64,000 nt of DNA from Cyphellophora europaea CBS 101466 (GCF_000365145.1 NW_008481810.1:2170001-2234000), one strand, 5' to 3'; shown: positions 22,366-34,872, counted from the stretch's first letter. The notes: a model not told the origin generated them from the sequence alone. Translations and numbers: made by a program.

Positions 22366-25300
22366 ATGAGCCTTGCCGTCAGCACTCAAGGCCGCTCGCG
22401 CGCGATATCGACCGCTATCGTCCCCGAACCTAGAGATGGCGACATTTCGGGTCTTGTCGACGTCCTCCGAGTTATAGACAGATCCTCCTACTCGGCGCTG
22501 GCGCATGCGTTGGAAGATTCTACAGTGCTGCAGCAATTGAGACATATTTTGAAGGATGACAATGACCTGCACGGTTCTAAAGGGGGCTTCCGACGCGTTG
22601 GAGGCCACCGCGTGCTGTTGACGTCGTTGAAAGCCCTGACCGATCTTTTTACCTCGCAGGAGGTGTCTCCCTCGGAGAACAAGCGACTGCTACAGAATCT
22701 TAGCCAACTGCTTGGAGTTCTTAGTGCTTCCCTTGAAGGTCATGCAGGCAACCAGCGTTTCTTCAGAACGGGACCAAATGGCAACGGCTGGGATGAAATC
22801 GAATCCTTGGCTACAGTCCTTGTGAAGAAGATTGAGCAATCTACGCACCAGGACCTCGCAGTGGAATCATTCCTCGGCCTGTTGCTCGTGGCCGCAACAG
22901 GCGAGGAAACTGTCACTGATACATACACTTCAATCACGAAATCACAGCCAGTCCAAGGACTCGAGTCTATCACGGAGGACACAATTGCTGAGATTGAAGA
23001 CCGCGTTAAAGCTGCGCTTGCTGGCGCAACCGATTTGGTCCTTCCAGAGTTTCTGACAATTCAAGTGTCTGCTTGGAGAGCGTCCCAACGAGCCGCCCCC
23101 TCCATGGTGCACTTTTCATTGCCTCTGAGTCTGAAAGCGCTCATTTCGACCACCAGACATAATCTGGTGAATGCTCATCTCGTTGGCCTTTCTTCGACAC
23201 TGCTGCCGCTACTCTTCAGCAATGATCTGCCTGCCCAACAAAGAAAGCTCTGGAAGGATGTGGCTCTTTTGCTTTATCAGGAAGGCGCTTCCAGTCTCAA
23301 AGAAGCTGGCCAGCTGTTCAGCAGTGCTCGATCAAAGACAGATGCTTCCCTTTTTCTGCTGGATGCGATCAAGAACTCCCGCCGACCTTCGAGCATCCAA
23401 TTCGACTTGTCTACATCTGGATATTCGTCTGTTGAATTGGCGACTTTAGGTGCATCGTTCCCTCCTACCGAAGCTGCCGGCTATACTCTGAGTGTCTGGG
23501 CACGGTTCGACGAGTTTGACTCAACCGCACATACAACCTTATTTGGTGCCTTCGACCGCTCGCAGAGCTGCTTTGTGCTCATCTATCTTGAGAAAGATAC
23601 CCATCACTTGATCCTGCAGTCTTCAATTCGTGGATCGCGGCCAAGCGTCCGTTTCAAGGCAATCGTCTTTGAGCCTGGACGATGGTATCACATAGGCCTC
23701 GTCCACAGGCGGCCACGGGCAACAAGCTCATCCAAGGCTTTTCTGTTCGTGGATGGTGAGTTTGTCGAACAACAAAAGGCCAGCTACCCTTCCATACCGC
23801 CTTCGGATCGTGGCCAGCGGCTTAAAGTGCAAGCATTTTTCGGCACACCACACGATCTTTCGCCTGCTTCTTCGGGCGGCCAGTGCACTTCCAAGTGGTC
23901 ACTCGCATCTGCTCACCTGATCTCGGATGCCCTCAGCGACGATCTGATTGCAGTCTTCTACAACCTAGGCCCGCAGTATCATGGCAACTTCCAGGACTGT
24001 CTGGGAGGTTTTCAAACATACAAAGCTTCTGCTGCTTTGAATCTACGTAATGAAATGCTTCATCCCGGAAAAGAGGACAATTCAGAGCTCATTCTGGCCA
24101 TCAGACAGAAAGCCAGCGATCTGATAGCCGAAGGCCGTGTCCTGCTGTCCATCTCGCCGGCATCAGTCTTAGACTCGGACGATCGAAATCATATCGATGA
24201 ATCGCAGCTGGTCAAATCGTTGTCAAAGCTCGCCGCAAAAAATTTAGTCGCTTACACTCGGTCAGGCTCTAACGCTGTGGCGATCAACGGAGCCGTGCCT
24301 TCCATCAACGATGCACTGACACAGGCTCGTGGAGTCGCAATGCTGATGGGCGAGCCGACGGTAGCAGTCCCGCAGCCCTTGGAAGATGCCGCATGGCGTC
24401 TGGGAGGATGTGCACCAGTTGGCCTTGGCCTAGTTGCACAGGCTACGACCACCGAAGACCTCGCAGTCGCTGTTGATATTTTATTCGAGACTATACGGTC
24501 AAGCTGGCGAAATAGCGACGTCATGGAACGCGAAAGGGGCTACGAGATCCTTGCAATGCTTCTCGGGGGAAAGTTGTCTCTCAACACCGACGCCACGAAG
24601 CCAGTGGCCATCCTTCCAACGTCAGCCTTGGATCGACCCGGCGTCTTCCTGAAGGTTCTTGGTTCCGTTCTGGATTTCGTTGGATACGACTCGCATCAGA
24701 AAGATCAGTCAGTGATCAATAACCCCATGGCGTACAAGACGCTACTTGTGGACTGCAGCATATGGCGGTGTGGTCCACAAGCCGTACAAGAGCTGTACTT
24801 CGAGCAGTTCCAGATTTTTGCAGCCACAAGTATCCATGCGCGTTTCAATTTGAAGCGCCTGGCGCGTATGAGAGTTTTACGCAGGCTACTTGAGGCACTA
24901 AAATCCGAGCCTGTCTCACAGACTGCTGTGCAAGCGTACATGGAGACCTTCAGAGTCTTGCTTCCACAAGCAGTCTCCGCTGAACTCCTGCGATCGATGG
25001 CCTTGTTTGTGACCTACGCGGTCAGCAAGCGTCACCAGGATCTACCGACGCGCCGCGGAACACGGCGTTCTACACGGCCTCGACAGTCCTCCAACCCAAG
25101 TCCGTCCCGACATGGTGAAGAGCCTGGTACTTCCCTGACTCACTTTGAGATTGGCATGGAAGTCCTGCGGCTCTACTCCGATGTCTTATGCAAGGATAGC
25201 GATGATTTCTTGATTAAACGCTTCGCCAAAACTGTCACCAACAAATGGGTCCTCTATCTTATGGCTGAGACATCTCCCGAGATCGTGGTGTTATCAATGA

Positions 25301-28300
25301 GGATCATGGCTCGATTGATGGTAGTTCACGGTGATGCTTACGTCAAGAAACTGAAGGATCGAAGCGGTGGATTTGAGATCCTGGCGCACAGGCTGAAGCG
25401 TTGGTGGCATCTACCCGCCCTATGGCCATGCTGCTTCGCAATTTTATTCGGTGTTGACGTGGCCAAGCTCGACTTGAATCGTCCCTTTGATCTTTTTGGT
25501 CTTGTGGAATTGTTCAATGGTCGAAAAGAGCTGTCTGTGGTGTATCCCGAGATGTTTCGAGTTATCACAAGCATGCTTCAGAGCGGGCTCAAAGCAATTG
25601 TTTCGTCCAAGCAACACGAAAAACCAACACTTTCCGTTCCGCAAGAGCCAGTTTCTGGGGCTTCAACGCCGCAGCGCCTTTCAATGTCGACAATGGCGCC
25701 TCCAAACCCCTTACTGACTATCGTCACAAGTCAACATGTGGACACATTCGGTATCGTTCTTAGTTTCCTGTCTGACCTCCATGCACGGTCTGCAAAGTTT
25801 CGCGAGTTTGCTGCAAGCTCATCGTACGTACAAGACCTTCTGGGAGTACTTTTTCCTGTGGTTGTCGGCAGCGACATCGTCGATGCAAGCACAGAGCTCA
25901 ACGCAAGAGACTCTACTTTGACATTCGATGGAAGCGATGTCGTTGTGCAGCCACTCTCTTCCGCCCCTCCAATTGTCCGAACGTCCAATGTGGAGGCTCC
26001 CCAGGTAAACTCTAGAGGCAAAGCATTACGGAGAGGCTCATCTTTCGTTCTGGTCACAAAGGAAGTTGGACGTCAGAATGGCTCTCAGTCGAGCTTGACA
26101 CAGACTGTCACCCCAGCATCGCCCATGGCTGAACCACCTGAGCTCAACGACGGTTCTGCTATCGTTCAGAATCTTCTCGAAATCATTGTGGCGGTGTTCA
26201 TCGACCAGATCGTGGCGAGGAAGGATTTCCCCGGTTTAGGTCTGTTCCTGAAAACTCCACCGGGCTTCGTGGAGCATCAATCATACTTCGAGTCATGGAT
26301 TCTCCGCAATGCCGTGTCGCAGTTGTCGAATTATCTCAGCTTAAATCAGCAGATATTAGCAGAACCGAAGGTGTTGACGAATCTCGCCCGATTATTCTCA
26401 CATTTTGGTGAAGCTCTATTCGAAGGATGGTTCATTGGTGGGGCCGAATGCCTTCTTGACTTGTCCGGCTCGATTCTGGAGCATCTCCAGCGCCCCGATA
26501 TTGCTGCTCTGAAGAGCGTCAGGCTTTGTTCTCAGGCCATTGGGGTGATTAGGGCAGTCGTCTTTCGCACCGTCCTACTGAGCCTTTCTCAACTCCAAGA
26601 CGAGGATTCATTTGCTTTCCTTGAAAAGCTCAGTTACTGGCAAACTGTGCTGTTATCCGCAGAGGAGACACAATCAACGCATTTGCAGCTGGTCTGCTAC
26701 TTGCTCTACGCCAGCTTGGTTTCGCCACGGGAGACCGTTAGAAACGCCGCAGCCAATCTTTGGCGCATAATCTTGGTCCAAAAACCAGCGGAAGCGGCTG
26801 CAATTCTTGGTTATGCAAACACAGCAGAGCAGAAGCGGCTGGTAGCAAGCTTCGAAAAGCTTGTTGAATTGGACAACGAAACGTTCCTCTATTGGATAGA
26901 TGAGCATCGGGACGAGCTTGATCTTCTGTTCTTCGATACTCTATCCAAAACATGGGATCACTTCGTTGCCGAGGAGAATAAGCGAACAGAAGAGGGCGCG
27001 CGAAGTCGGATTTCCAGGCGAAGAGAGAAGTTGAAAATGTGGGCACGCGAGGAAGCCGATGAGGCTGAGCTCATCAGACGCCACGAAACTACATTTGAGC
27101 ATTGGACCGCCAACATCTACTCGGCAGAGCATCTGAAACACCAGAGACTCTTACAAGACCATCAGGACGATCTTCATTTTGCCGAAACCTCCTTTGCAAA
27201 GATGCAGAGGGACACGGCTCGATCATCAGGCGTTTTCCCCGAAGAAAAGCCTCGCAAATGGAGGCTCGATCAGACAGAAGGCCGCAACAGGATGCGCATG
27301 CGACTACACGAAGATCACAGCAAAGCGCAGCAGGATCAGCAGCCCAAGCGGAAAGGCACAGATACTCCAGCACTCCAGCTTGACACTAAAAACGTGAAGA
27401 TGAGCAGTCTGGAGGCAGTTGCTGCGACTCCGGCTCCTCAATCTGCTGTCGACTCTGATGTAGACGGAGTCCGTGAAGCCTTTCCAGATGCACCGACCAA
27501 TGGTGATGGGTCAAAGCCAAATGATGTCGATGATAGCTTTGAGCTTATTGAGGATCCAAACGAGGGTCAGGAGGATGCAGAGGATAAGAATCGCAAAGTT
27601 ATGCGCAGCCTCGAGAGAGGTGACCAAGTCAAGCACGTCGCCAATATTTCTCGCATACTTGGACTGGAAGCAGTTGAAGGCCTGCTCATATTGGGCAAGG
27701 ATCATGTGTACTTGATGGACAATTTTTTCCAACGTGCGGATGGAGAGATTGTCAACGTGTGGCAAGCACCTCAAGAAGAACGGGACTCTTACATTCGAAT
27801 GATTTCGGGCCGAGATGTTACGGTGCGCAAAGCAACGGCACGTGATAACGAACACGAAGTCAGGAGTTGGAAGTGGTCTGAAGTTATCAGTGTCTCGAAA
27901 CGACGATTCTTATTCCGAGATGTTGCTATCGAGATTTTCTTTGGTGACGGACGCAGCTACCTACTTACTGTCGTTTCGCCACAAGCCCGGAATGATCTGC
28001 ATTCGCTCATCAGTGCCAGGGCACCGTCTTTTGGATCCCCAGACAGCCCCCAGTCGGAGTTCGCCTGGCGATACGAAACGCTCAAGTCTGTGGATGACGA
28101 GCCACAAGGCTTCGGTTCTCGCTTCGCACACGTCTTCAGTCAAACAGCAGCAATGACTGCTACAAAGAAGTGGCAGAAGGGTGAGCTGTCGAACTTCCAC
28201 TATCTCATGCTTGTCAATACTCTCGCGGGTCGGACTTATAATGATTTAACGCAATACCCGGTCTTCCCGTGGGTGATTGCTGACTACACAAGTGCCGAAC

Positions 28301-30013
28301 TCGACCTGAACGACCCACAAACCTTCAGAGATCTGTCGAAACCTATGGGCTGTCAGACATCAACCCGGGAAGCCGAGTTCCGCGATCGATACAAGACATT
28401 CGCAGAGATGTCTGACGAGAATACTCCGCCTTTTCACTACGGCACGCACTATTCGTCGGCCATGATTGTCACATCGTACCTTATCCGGCTACAGCCATTC
28501 GTCAAGTCGTATTTACTTCTGCAGGGGGGCACATTCGATCATCCAGACCGCATGTTTTTCTCCATCGAGGGAACATGGAAATCGGCTTCAAGAATGAACA
28601 TGACGGACGTGCGCGAGTTGACGCCCGAGTTCTTCTACCTACCGGAGTTTCTTGAAAACCTGAACGATTTCGATTTTGGAACCCGACAAAATTCCAGTAA
28701 ATCCATCAGCTCCGTCGAGCTTCCGCCGTGGGCGAAAGGCGACCCGAAAATCTTCATCTCGAAGAATCGAGAAGCCCTGGAAAGCCCATATGTGAGCAAG
28801 CGTCTGCATCAATGGATCGACCTCGTCTTTGGGTTCAAGCAAAAAGGTGAAGCCGCCATCGAGGCAGCCAATGTGTTTCATCATCTATCATATCAAGGGG
28901 CAAAGGATCTGGATGCGATCACGGACCCTGTGGAACGGCTGGCGACTATTGGCATTATTCACAATTTTGGACAGACACCTTACCAAGTTTTTCAGCGTGC
29001 ACATCCTGCCCGCGAGCAGAGCCGGCACAAGTACAAACGGCTAGATACGGCAGCTGAGTCGCTGACGAGGCTCCCTTCCACACTCCTGGACAGTGAGGAG
29101 CGCGTGGCCTCGTTGTGCTATGCATGGAAAGCGGACAAGCTCTTATGTTCGGGTCCTTTCCGGATCAATATGCCGCCGCATTACGAGACCTACATGGAGT
29201 GGGGGTTCTCCGATAACAGTGTCCGCTTCTACTCAGCGGATAGCGGCAAGCAGATCGGCTTATTCGAACATCTGCACATCGGACAACTATCGTGTGCGAT
29301 CTTTGCCGACTCCAAAACATTGATCACCGCCGGCACTGACTCCACCGTGGCTGTGTGGGAGATCCATCATCATGGAAAAGTGCTGAACCTGCTCCCCAAA
29401 GCCACGCTGTTTGGGCACCGAGAACCGGCTACTGTGCTGGCTATGTCGCGATCTTTCAATGCGCTGCTTTCAGCATCGAAGGCTGGGGAGCTAATGCTCT
29501 GGGACCTGAATCGCTGCGAATTCGTTCGCAGGATCGACGGGAACATGGAAATTCAATGCGCTTGCGTCAACGACGTGACTGGCAACATTGTCTTGTGCCA
29601 TGGCTCCCAGATCAGCGTCTATACGATCAACGGCGATTTGCTGGTGCGGCAAGAGTCCGGCGACAGGAGTGGGGAGCATATCGTCTCATGTGCCTGCTAC
29701 GAAGGAGCGGGTAATGAATGGCTGGAGCGCGACATCATATTCACGGGTCATAAGTGGGGAGTCGTAAGGATATGGAACAAGGTGATTCATGACGGACGGT
29801 TTGAGCTTGAGCTCATTCGACAGCTCAATCACGTCGACAGTAGTCGCGGAGATGGCGCTAACGTCAGCTCTGCTATAAGCTGCATCTTGCCAATGCCGCA
29901 GATGGTGTACACGGGAGACGAAGATGGCCGAGTGGTGAGTTTAGCTGACGTTTACCGAAGCATACCGCTGACATGTGGAACAGTGCGAATGGAATTGCGT
30001 GCAGAGACAGTAG
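22366..30013 (+). CDS. BEACH-WD40 protein (beige/LYST, BPH1 family)
   Basis: Giant scaffold of vesicle and lysosome/vacuole traffic and membrane-fission control. Exon 1 is 22366-29934; a 49-base intron follows (GTGAGT, branch GCTGACG, acceptor ACAG); exon 2 is 29984-30013. The spliced product is 2532 residues and ends VCEWNCVQRQ, which completes the last WD blade. Reading through the intron instead gives an artificial charged tail with a run of Asp. Armadillo-like helical repeats fill most of 1-1600, interrupted by a concanavalin-A-like domain at about 365-545 (AGYTLSVWARFDEF). The PH-BEACH domain is at about 1745-1890, and BEACH at about 1930-2215 with YNDLTQYPVFPWVIADY and RELTPEFFYLPEFLEN. 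WD40 repeats start at about 2265. The start sits in a good context (CCACCATGAG). Confidence 0.95.
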
Positions 30014-31000
30014 AGATGGCGGCAGCCCGTGAGGTTTCTTTTTGCATAGCGAGGCGCAAGCTGGAAAGACTAAAAGCGCAAGGGCTAACATTTGGCCAAA
30101 CAATATTGGACGATGATGATGATGATGATAGACAAAAGCTTGAGATGGCCGCACATGTAGAGTCGATTCAAGCAGGGACCGACCGTGTAAGGATGTAAGT
30201 GGTAGATCCAGGCGCGGATGCACCGAATACGATGATGAATGGGCCGAATAATCCTGGCCCTCACTGAAGCTCTGCAGGGACTGTGCAGCATCATGCACGC
30301 CAAGGAGGGACGAGGCAGCTGAAGGCGACCAGCCCAAGCACCACGAGTCCCGCGAAATCGGGTTTGGGCCACTGCACGCACATGCGTCAAGGATGCGAGA
30401 TTTGGGTTGAGTGGGTAAGACAACGCCAATGATTGTGCTACACGACTTCAGGCAGGTTGTAGGCCGCAGTCAACTTTGATCCGCCTGTCGAGGCAGCCCT
30501 GGTTGCACAGAGCATGCACCGCGGCCGAGTCTTCTCTGATGTCGTTTCTGTACATAGCGAACGGCCTTGGAGAGTCCTGGACGGCAATAGTAGCGGAAGC
30601 CACAGGGGAGAAACCCAAGTGAAATGGAGGATTGACGTGAAACAAGCGAAGAGGCTAGAGCGAAAAGAGGTTGCTGAGGGGAGCGGTTGCCTCGACGACC
30701 ATGTGTTTGCCAAGGCTGCGTCAACGTGTCGCTCGACGACCCAGGCTAAAAACCGAAGCCCAAGCTCCTCCTGACCACTCCTTTCTCTCTCTCACTCACA
30801 TTCCACACTCTGCTCAACAGTCAGTGCGTACAATCTTATTCATCCACGTTGCAAGTTGATCACCAATCAGCCTGCTTCGGTCTGTGCAGCAGTGTGCCCT
30901 GAACTCCACGGCACTGCTCACCATTCTCCCCATTTCAAGAACGACTTGTCCCCCCAAGTCAGTCTTGACTCTCGACTGCCGAAAGGGAGAAGAGAGTTGA
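30014..31000. other. BEACH 3' end and HEX-1 promoter
   Basis: About 990 bases. A GAT-type trinucleotide repeat at about 30110-30130 lies just after the BEACH stop. The second half is the HEX-1 upstream region. After the ATG at 30701 no ATG occurs on the + strand until 31610. Confidence 0.5.
30772..30830 (+). promoter_or_regulatory. Pyrimidine-rich HEX-1 core promoter
   Basis: A CT-rich tract (CTTTCTCTCTCTCACTCAC within it) followed by CACACTCTGCTCAACAG. This pattern commonly marks transcription starts of strongly expressed fungal genes. It is placed just before the ATG-free HEX-1 leader. The start site itself is inference. Confidence 0.4.
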
Positions 31001-31609
31001 GGCGCTCCAAAGGCCGACAATCTGGACTTTGACGCTCGAGTCCCCATTCCGATTAGTGTCTTCCCGTCGACGTACCGGAGTGACGCTACTTCCGAAGACT
31101 CTACCACGACCAAGGTAGAAGGGGAAGTTCAAGTTCAGGGTCGCCCCTCGCGCGGACGGGAAGATACTCGGATCTCCAAGGAGCAGCTCGATATCAACAT
31201 CAAGGACGACCGCCGCAAGGATCGCGACGACGTTCATATCTACGAGAAGACTGACCGCATCATCCGTGACGATCGGTACCCCGAGGTAGAGCTCACCAGA
31301 GAGAAGTAAGTCAGCCACCTTCACCGCTGAGGCCTACCATCTAACAATTGCAGATACAGAGCACCTGATCAGTACTACAAGGACGCCAAGGTTGACATCG
31401 AAGTCGACCGCAAAGACTCCCGCGAACACTACGACGTCGAGTACGACCGACGTCAGACCTACGACCGCGAAGCTCGTAATCAGTTAGACGAGACCGAGCG
31501 AGACTACCGCCGCCGCACCAACACCTACGACGTCGAGTACGAGCGCCGCCGCCCTACTACAGACGTCCGCGTCGAAGAGAGCATCAAGCTCGACAAGCAC
31601 AAGCGTGAT
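31001..31609 (+). CDS. Upstream coding extension of HEX-1 (start unresolved)
   Basis: The frame of HEX-1 stays open upstream of its first ATG to a stop at 30998-31000, provided a 48-base intron is removed (31306-31353; GTAAGT...GCAG; the codon AA|A spans the junction). The two segments encode up to 187 residues rich in Asp, Arg, Tyr and Glu with imperfect repeats such as YDVEYDRR and YDVEYERRR. Long N-terminal extensions of this kind are known in many Pezizomycotina HEX-1 proteins, made by alternative splicing or start choice. Here no in-frame ATG exists anywhere in the extension, so either an upstream exon supplies it, initiation is at a non-ATG codon, or this is leader sequence. The frame is real; whether it is translated is inferred. 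Confidence 0.6.
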
Positions 31610-32293
31610 ATGGGCTATTACGACGACGAGGGTCACTACCACAGCTTCCGCCGTGGTCTCGAACGTGCCGCTGACCGCCTAGTCCACCCATTCTCTCATC
31701 GTCACCACCACCATCACCACCACGCCACCGAGGTCTCTGACGACCGCCGTCCCGAAGCCGTTGAGGAGGTTGCCGGTCCAAGCCGCGTTAGAGACGGAGC
31801 TCGTGATCAAGTCCGCTTTGTTGAGCCCCGCCGCGCCATGTCTCGCTTCGACACAGTAACCATCCCCTGCCACTTTATCCGCGTCGGCGACCTTGTGATT
31901 CTGCAGGGCCGTCCTTGCGAGGTCATCCGTATCAGCTTGTCTTCCCAGACTGGTCAGTACCGCTACCTCGGCGTGGACCTCTTCACCAAGAAGCTGCAAG
32001 AGGAGTCGAGCTTCAACACCAACCCCGAGCCATCTGTCTATGTGCAGAGCATGCTCGGCCCCGTCTTCAAGCAATACCGCATCCTTGACATCCGTGACGA
32101 CGGCCTCCTCGTCTGCATGACCGAGACCGGCGACATCAAGCAAGGCCTCTCCGTCATCGACAACAACGGCCTCTTCAGCAAAATCGAGGGCTCCTTTAAC
32201 GATGGTCGTGGCTCCGTCCGTGCCCTTGTCATCAACGACGGCGGTCGTGAGCTGGTCGTTGACTACAAGGTCATCCACGGCTCTCGCCTGTAA
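31610..32293 (+). CDS. hex-1: Woronin body major protein HEX-1
   Basis: Self-assembling core of Woronin bodies, the peroxisome-derived organelles that plug septal pores after hyphal wounding. From the ATG at 31610 the product is 227 residues beginning MGYYDDEGHYHSFRRGLE, the conserved start of HEX-1. After a His-rich linker (about 30-37) the eIF5A-like double beta-barrel begins at about residue 80 with VTIPCHFIRVGDLVILQGR and continues through CEVIRISLSSQTGQYRYLG and MTETGDIKQGLSVID. It ends in HGSRL, a canonical PTS1 tripeptide for peroxisomal import. The eIF5A hypusine loop is absent, as expected for HEX-1. Presence of this gene places the organism in Pezizomycotina. Confidence 0.96.
   Translation: MGYYDDEGHYHSFRRGLERAADRLVHPFSHRHHHHHHHATEVSDDRRPEAVEEVAGPSRVRDGARDQVRFVEPRRAMSRFDTVTIPCHFIRVGDLVILQGRPCEVIRISLSSQTGQYRYLGVDLFTKKLQEESSFNTNPEPSVYVQSMLGPVFKQYRILDIRDDGLLVCMTETGDIKQGLSVIDNNGLFSKIEGSFNDGRGSVRALVINDGGRELVVDYKVIHGSRL
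31699..31725 (+). repeat. Poly-histidine codon tract in HEX-1
   Basis: CAC/CAT codons encode RHHHHHHHHA in the linker between the HEX-1 N-terminus and its barrel domain. Mixed codons argue against simple recent slippage. Confidence 0.75.
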
Positions 32294-33582
32294 AGACACG
32301 TCTAAACATTCTCTGTCTTGGGATTGGGGGGCCAGGTAACGGGGCTAGGTAAAAGACAACCGGGACACAAGATTGTATGAACGTCCATTTAATGACCGCT
32401 GTCTCAACTTCGATGATGCTGCTGCCGCTGTGGTATGAACGGAACCCTTCACTGGACGACCAAACATTGATGAATCTCACCTTGTGCATACATAACGACA
32501 ACGTCCTTACCTGGTCAAGCATGCCGCGGAGCATCTGGTGCCGTTGCTGTTGCTGCGTCAGCAGCGAAGCCTCTGTTGCTTCCGTTGTGGCATGCGCTGT
32601 ACATGGGAATTTGGGGGAATGGCGGGCGCAGATAGTTTGCCTTTTTGCAAATGAGAAATTGTTTCATACCCTAATTTGCCATTATATTTCTCTTCTTCTT
32701 TTTTCCTTTCATCAAAGCAATCTGCTTCTGCTATTCCTGACAAGTCGAGGTGTTGGTTGCCACCGCTCGTCGTGGTTGGTGGTTGGTGTGTTGCGTCGCG
32801 CGTGGATTATAAATGCCGGCGGAGCCCACCTGGGAACACCTCCTATACACACACTCACCCGCAAACAAACAGACTACTAAACCCACACTGCCATTCGAAA
32901 TACCCCGTATACCCATTCGAGTACGTCGCAATCCGTCGGGCCGCCCGAAGTGTACCCTGGGTGAACCTCGTGGTCCCCGTCACATGCGGTGGAGATGGCT
33001 TCTAATGAATTGAGCCTTACTTACGCTTAGAGGTCGGCGCTGCTGCATTATATCATCACGTGGTATCGGTTGAGTTTCATGACGCCCAACTCTCTGCTTT
33101 CCGTTGGAAGCTCGAGCAGATCTATTTAAAACGTGTGAAGGAAGCCATTCGGGTCATCATTTGGATTGATACCGGGGCTTAGTCTCCCCTTCATGCAGTA
33201 AATAGGTAGTAGTAATACATTCCCCCCAAAGCCATGAAAGGTTCTCATACGCCTCGCGTGTGGTCCTAGAAAAATTCTATCTTTTTTCTCGAAAATGTCT
33301 CAAACCGACTCAAAAGGCTTGCCACTCAAGAACGCCGTTCTGTCCGTTTCTGGCGGGTGCCCAGCCGCGCGGTTGTATATTACGCCGGGACATTGTTTCA
33401 GTCGTGGAGGAATCTAGACGATAGTCTGTGTATTACGTCTGAGCTGGTCCCGCTACTGTGGGTAGAGCTGTTGAACACGATGCGTAGACGTAATCTCGAG
33501 TCGGAGCCACTGGACCCAGAAGAAGAGCAGGCACAAAATCGCAGGCTGGGAAGACGAGGACTCCTCGAACCAGAGTGACCTT
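32294..33582. other. Intergenic with isolated TATA element
   Basis: About 1.3 kb between the converging HEX-1 and VRG4 genes. At 32807-32814 the + strand has ATTATAAA, followed by a CA-rich stretch (32848-32890) of the type seen at fungal transcription starts. Only short frames follow: 32813-33013 (66 codons), 33296-33415 (39 codons) and a non-ATG frame to 33578. None is recognisable. A small non-coding or antisense transcript is possible. Confidence 0.4.
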
Positions 33583-34872
33583 TCATCCCTTCAAGCTGTC
33601 TCTGCTGCTCTGGCTGCTAGCGCTGACCACGCCCTTGGAAGTTGGCAGCACGCTTCCGGTCGCCTTTCGTGCACCCTCGCGCACCTTCGCTACGGCGTAC
33701 ACGATGCCGCTGACGAAGCCAATGGCGATGGCAGTAACGCTAGGCAGCGTGACGGGCGCATCGAAGAACACGAGACCGGAGATGGCGATAGGCAGCTTGT
33801 TGAGCGCACCGACCATGCTGTAGGTAGTTGAGGAGGTGGCGCGCACGCACCACGCGGAGGTGTAGCTGATGAAGATGGAGGCCATGCCGGTGAAGATCAT
33901 GGCGGAGATGATGGCGTTGCGTGAGGTCAGGGGAAAATTTCGCGCCATGTTGGCTGAGGACCAGTCTTCCATGGTAAGACTGCACACGAGGAGGATGGGG
34001 ATCGTGAGTAGATTGTTATAGAACATTGCTGGAGAACGAGGTTAGCAGAGTCCTTTGGCATGGTGAGGAAGAAAGATCCGCGGTATCGTAGAGGTACTTA
34101 CTGTCGAAGTCCTTAAAGTTTGTGATCTTGATGCGCTTGCGCATACCCAACACATAAGCCGCAGTAGACAGGCAGTTGACCAACATCCACATGTATCCCG
34201 CGTTCAACGTCGCCAACTGCTCAGAACTCGCTCCGGTTGAAGTGCCGTGTGACTCGAGCGCGTGCCTGATATCGGCCCAAGCGGCGACCACCGAAGACAA
34301 AACCATCAGACCAAACGAAAGCAAAGCCATAGAAGAGACAGAGCCGCCAAACCATAGAACTTCACCGTAGGCGATCAGGATGATTGTCAAGTTCTTGAAG
34401 ATGGTGTACACGGGAATGGAGAGGAAGCGGAGGGCCTTGGTGGAGGTATAGATCATGCCGATGAGCAGCAGAGATATAGGAAACCATTTTTTCGCTTCGT
34501 CGCTTTTGAAATCCCGGTAGGTGATGATGCCGGCGGCTTTGCAAGAAGAGATCGCAACGACGCAGACTATTGCCTAGAACATGTTAGTGAGCGGGGTCAA
34601 GGAAGAAGGATTTCCAGTACCTGCACAGCCAAAAGGAAGAAGTTGAGGTTGTATTCAGGGAAAGAGAGGATGTATTTATTGGCGACGGTCATAAGGATGG
34701 AGGAGCCGCAATAGCTGAGAACGGGGAGAATTGGGTTGTTCTGCAGATTGCCTGTTGAGGGAGAATAACGAGGCGCTGGCGTGGGTCTGCTGGGTGGACT
34801 GAAACGGCCTTGCTTCTCGCCTAGTTCGAGGTCGTTGCCCTCGAGCATTCTCTTCTTCTCTTCTTCGGCCAT
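33583..34872 (-). CDS. VRG4: GDP-mannose transporter
   Basis: Golgi nucleotide-sugar antiporter that supplies GDP-mannose for mannosylation of proteins and lipids and for cell-wall mannan. Exons 34621-34872, 34102-34573 and 33583-34028 give 389 residues, all junctions in frame. The cytosolic N-terminus is about 1-50; about ten membrane helices follow from PVLSYCGSSILMTVANKYIL. Diagnostic motifs are NFKDFDTMFYNNLL, formed exactly at the second splice junction, and GALNKLPIAISGLVFF, whose GALNK is the GDP-mannose recognition motif. The Ser-rich C-terminal tail is cytosolic. Deletion of the yeast homologue is lethal. Confidence 0.96.
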
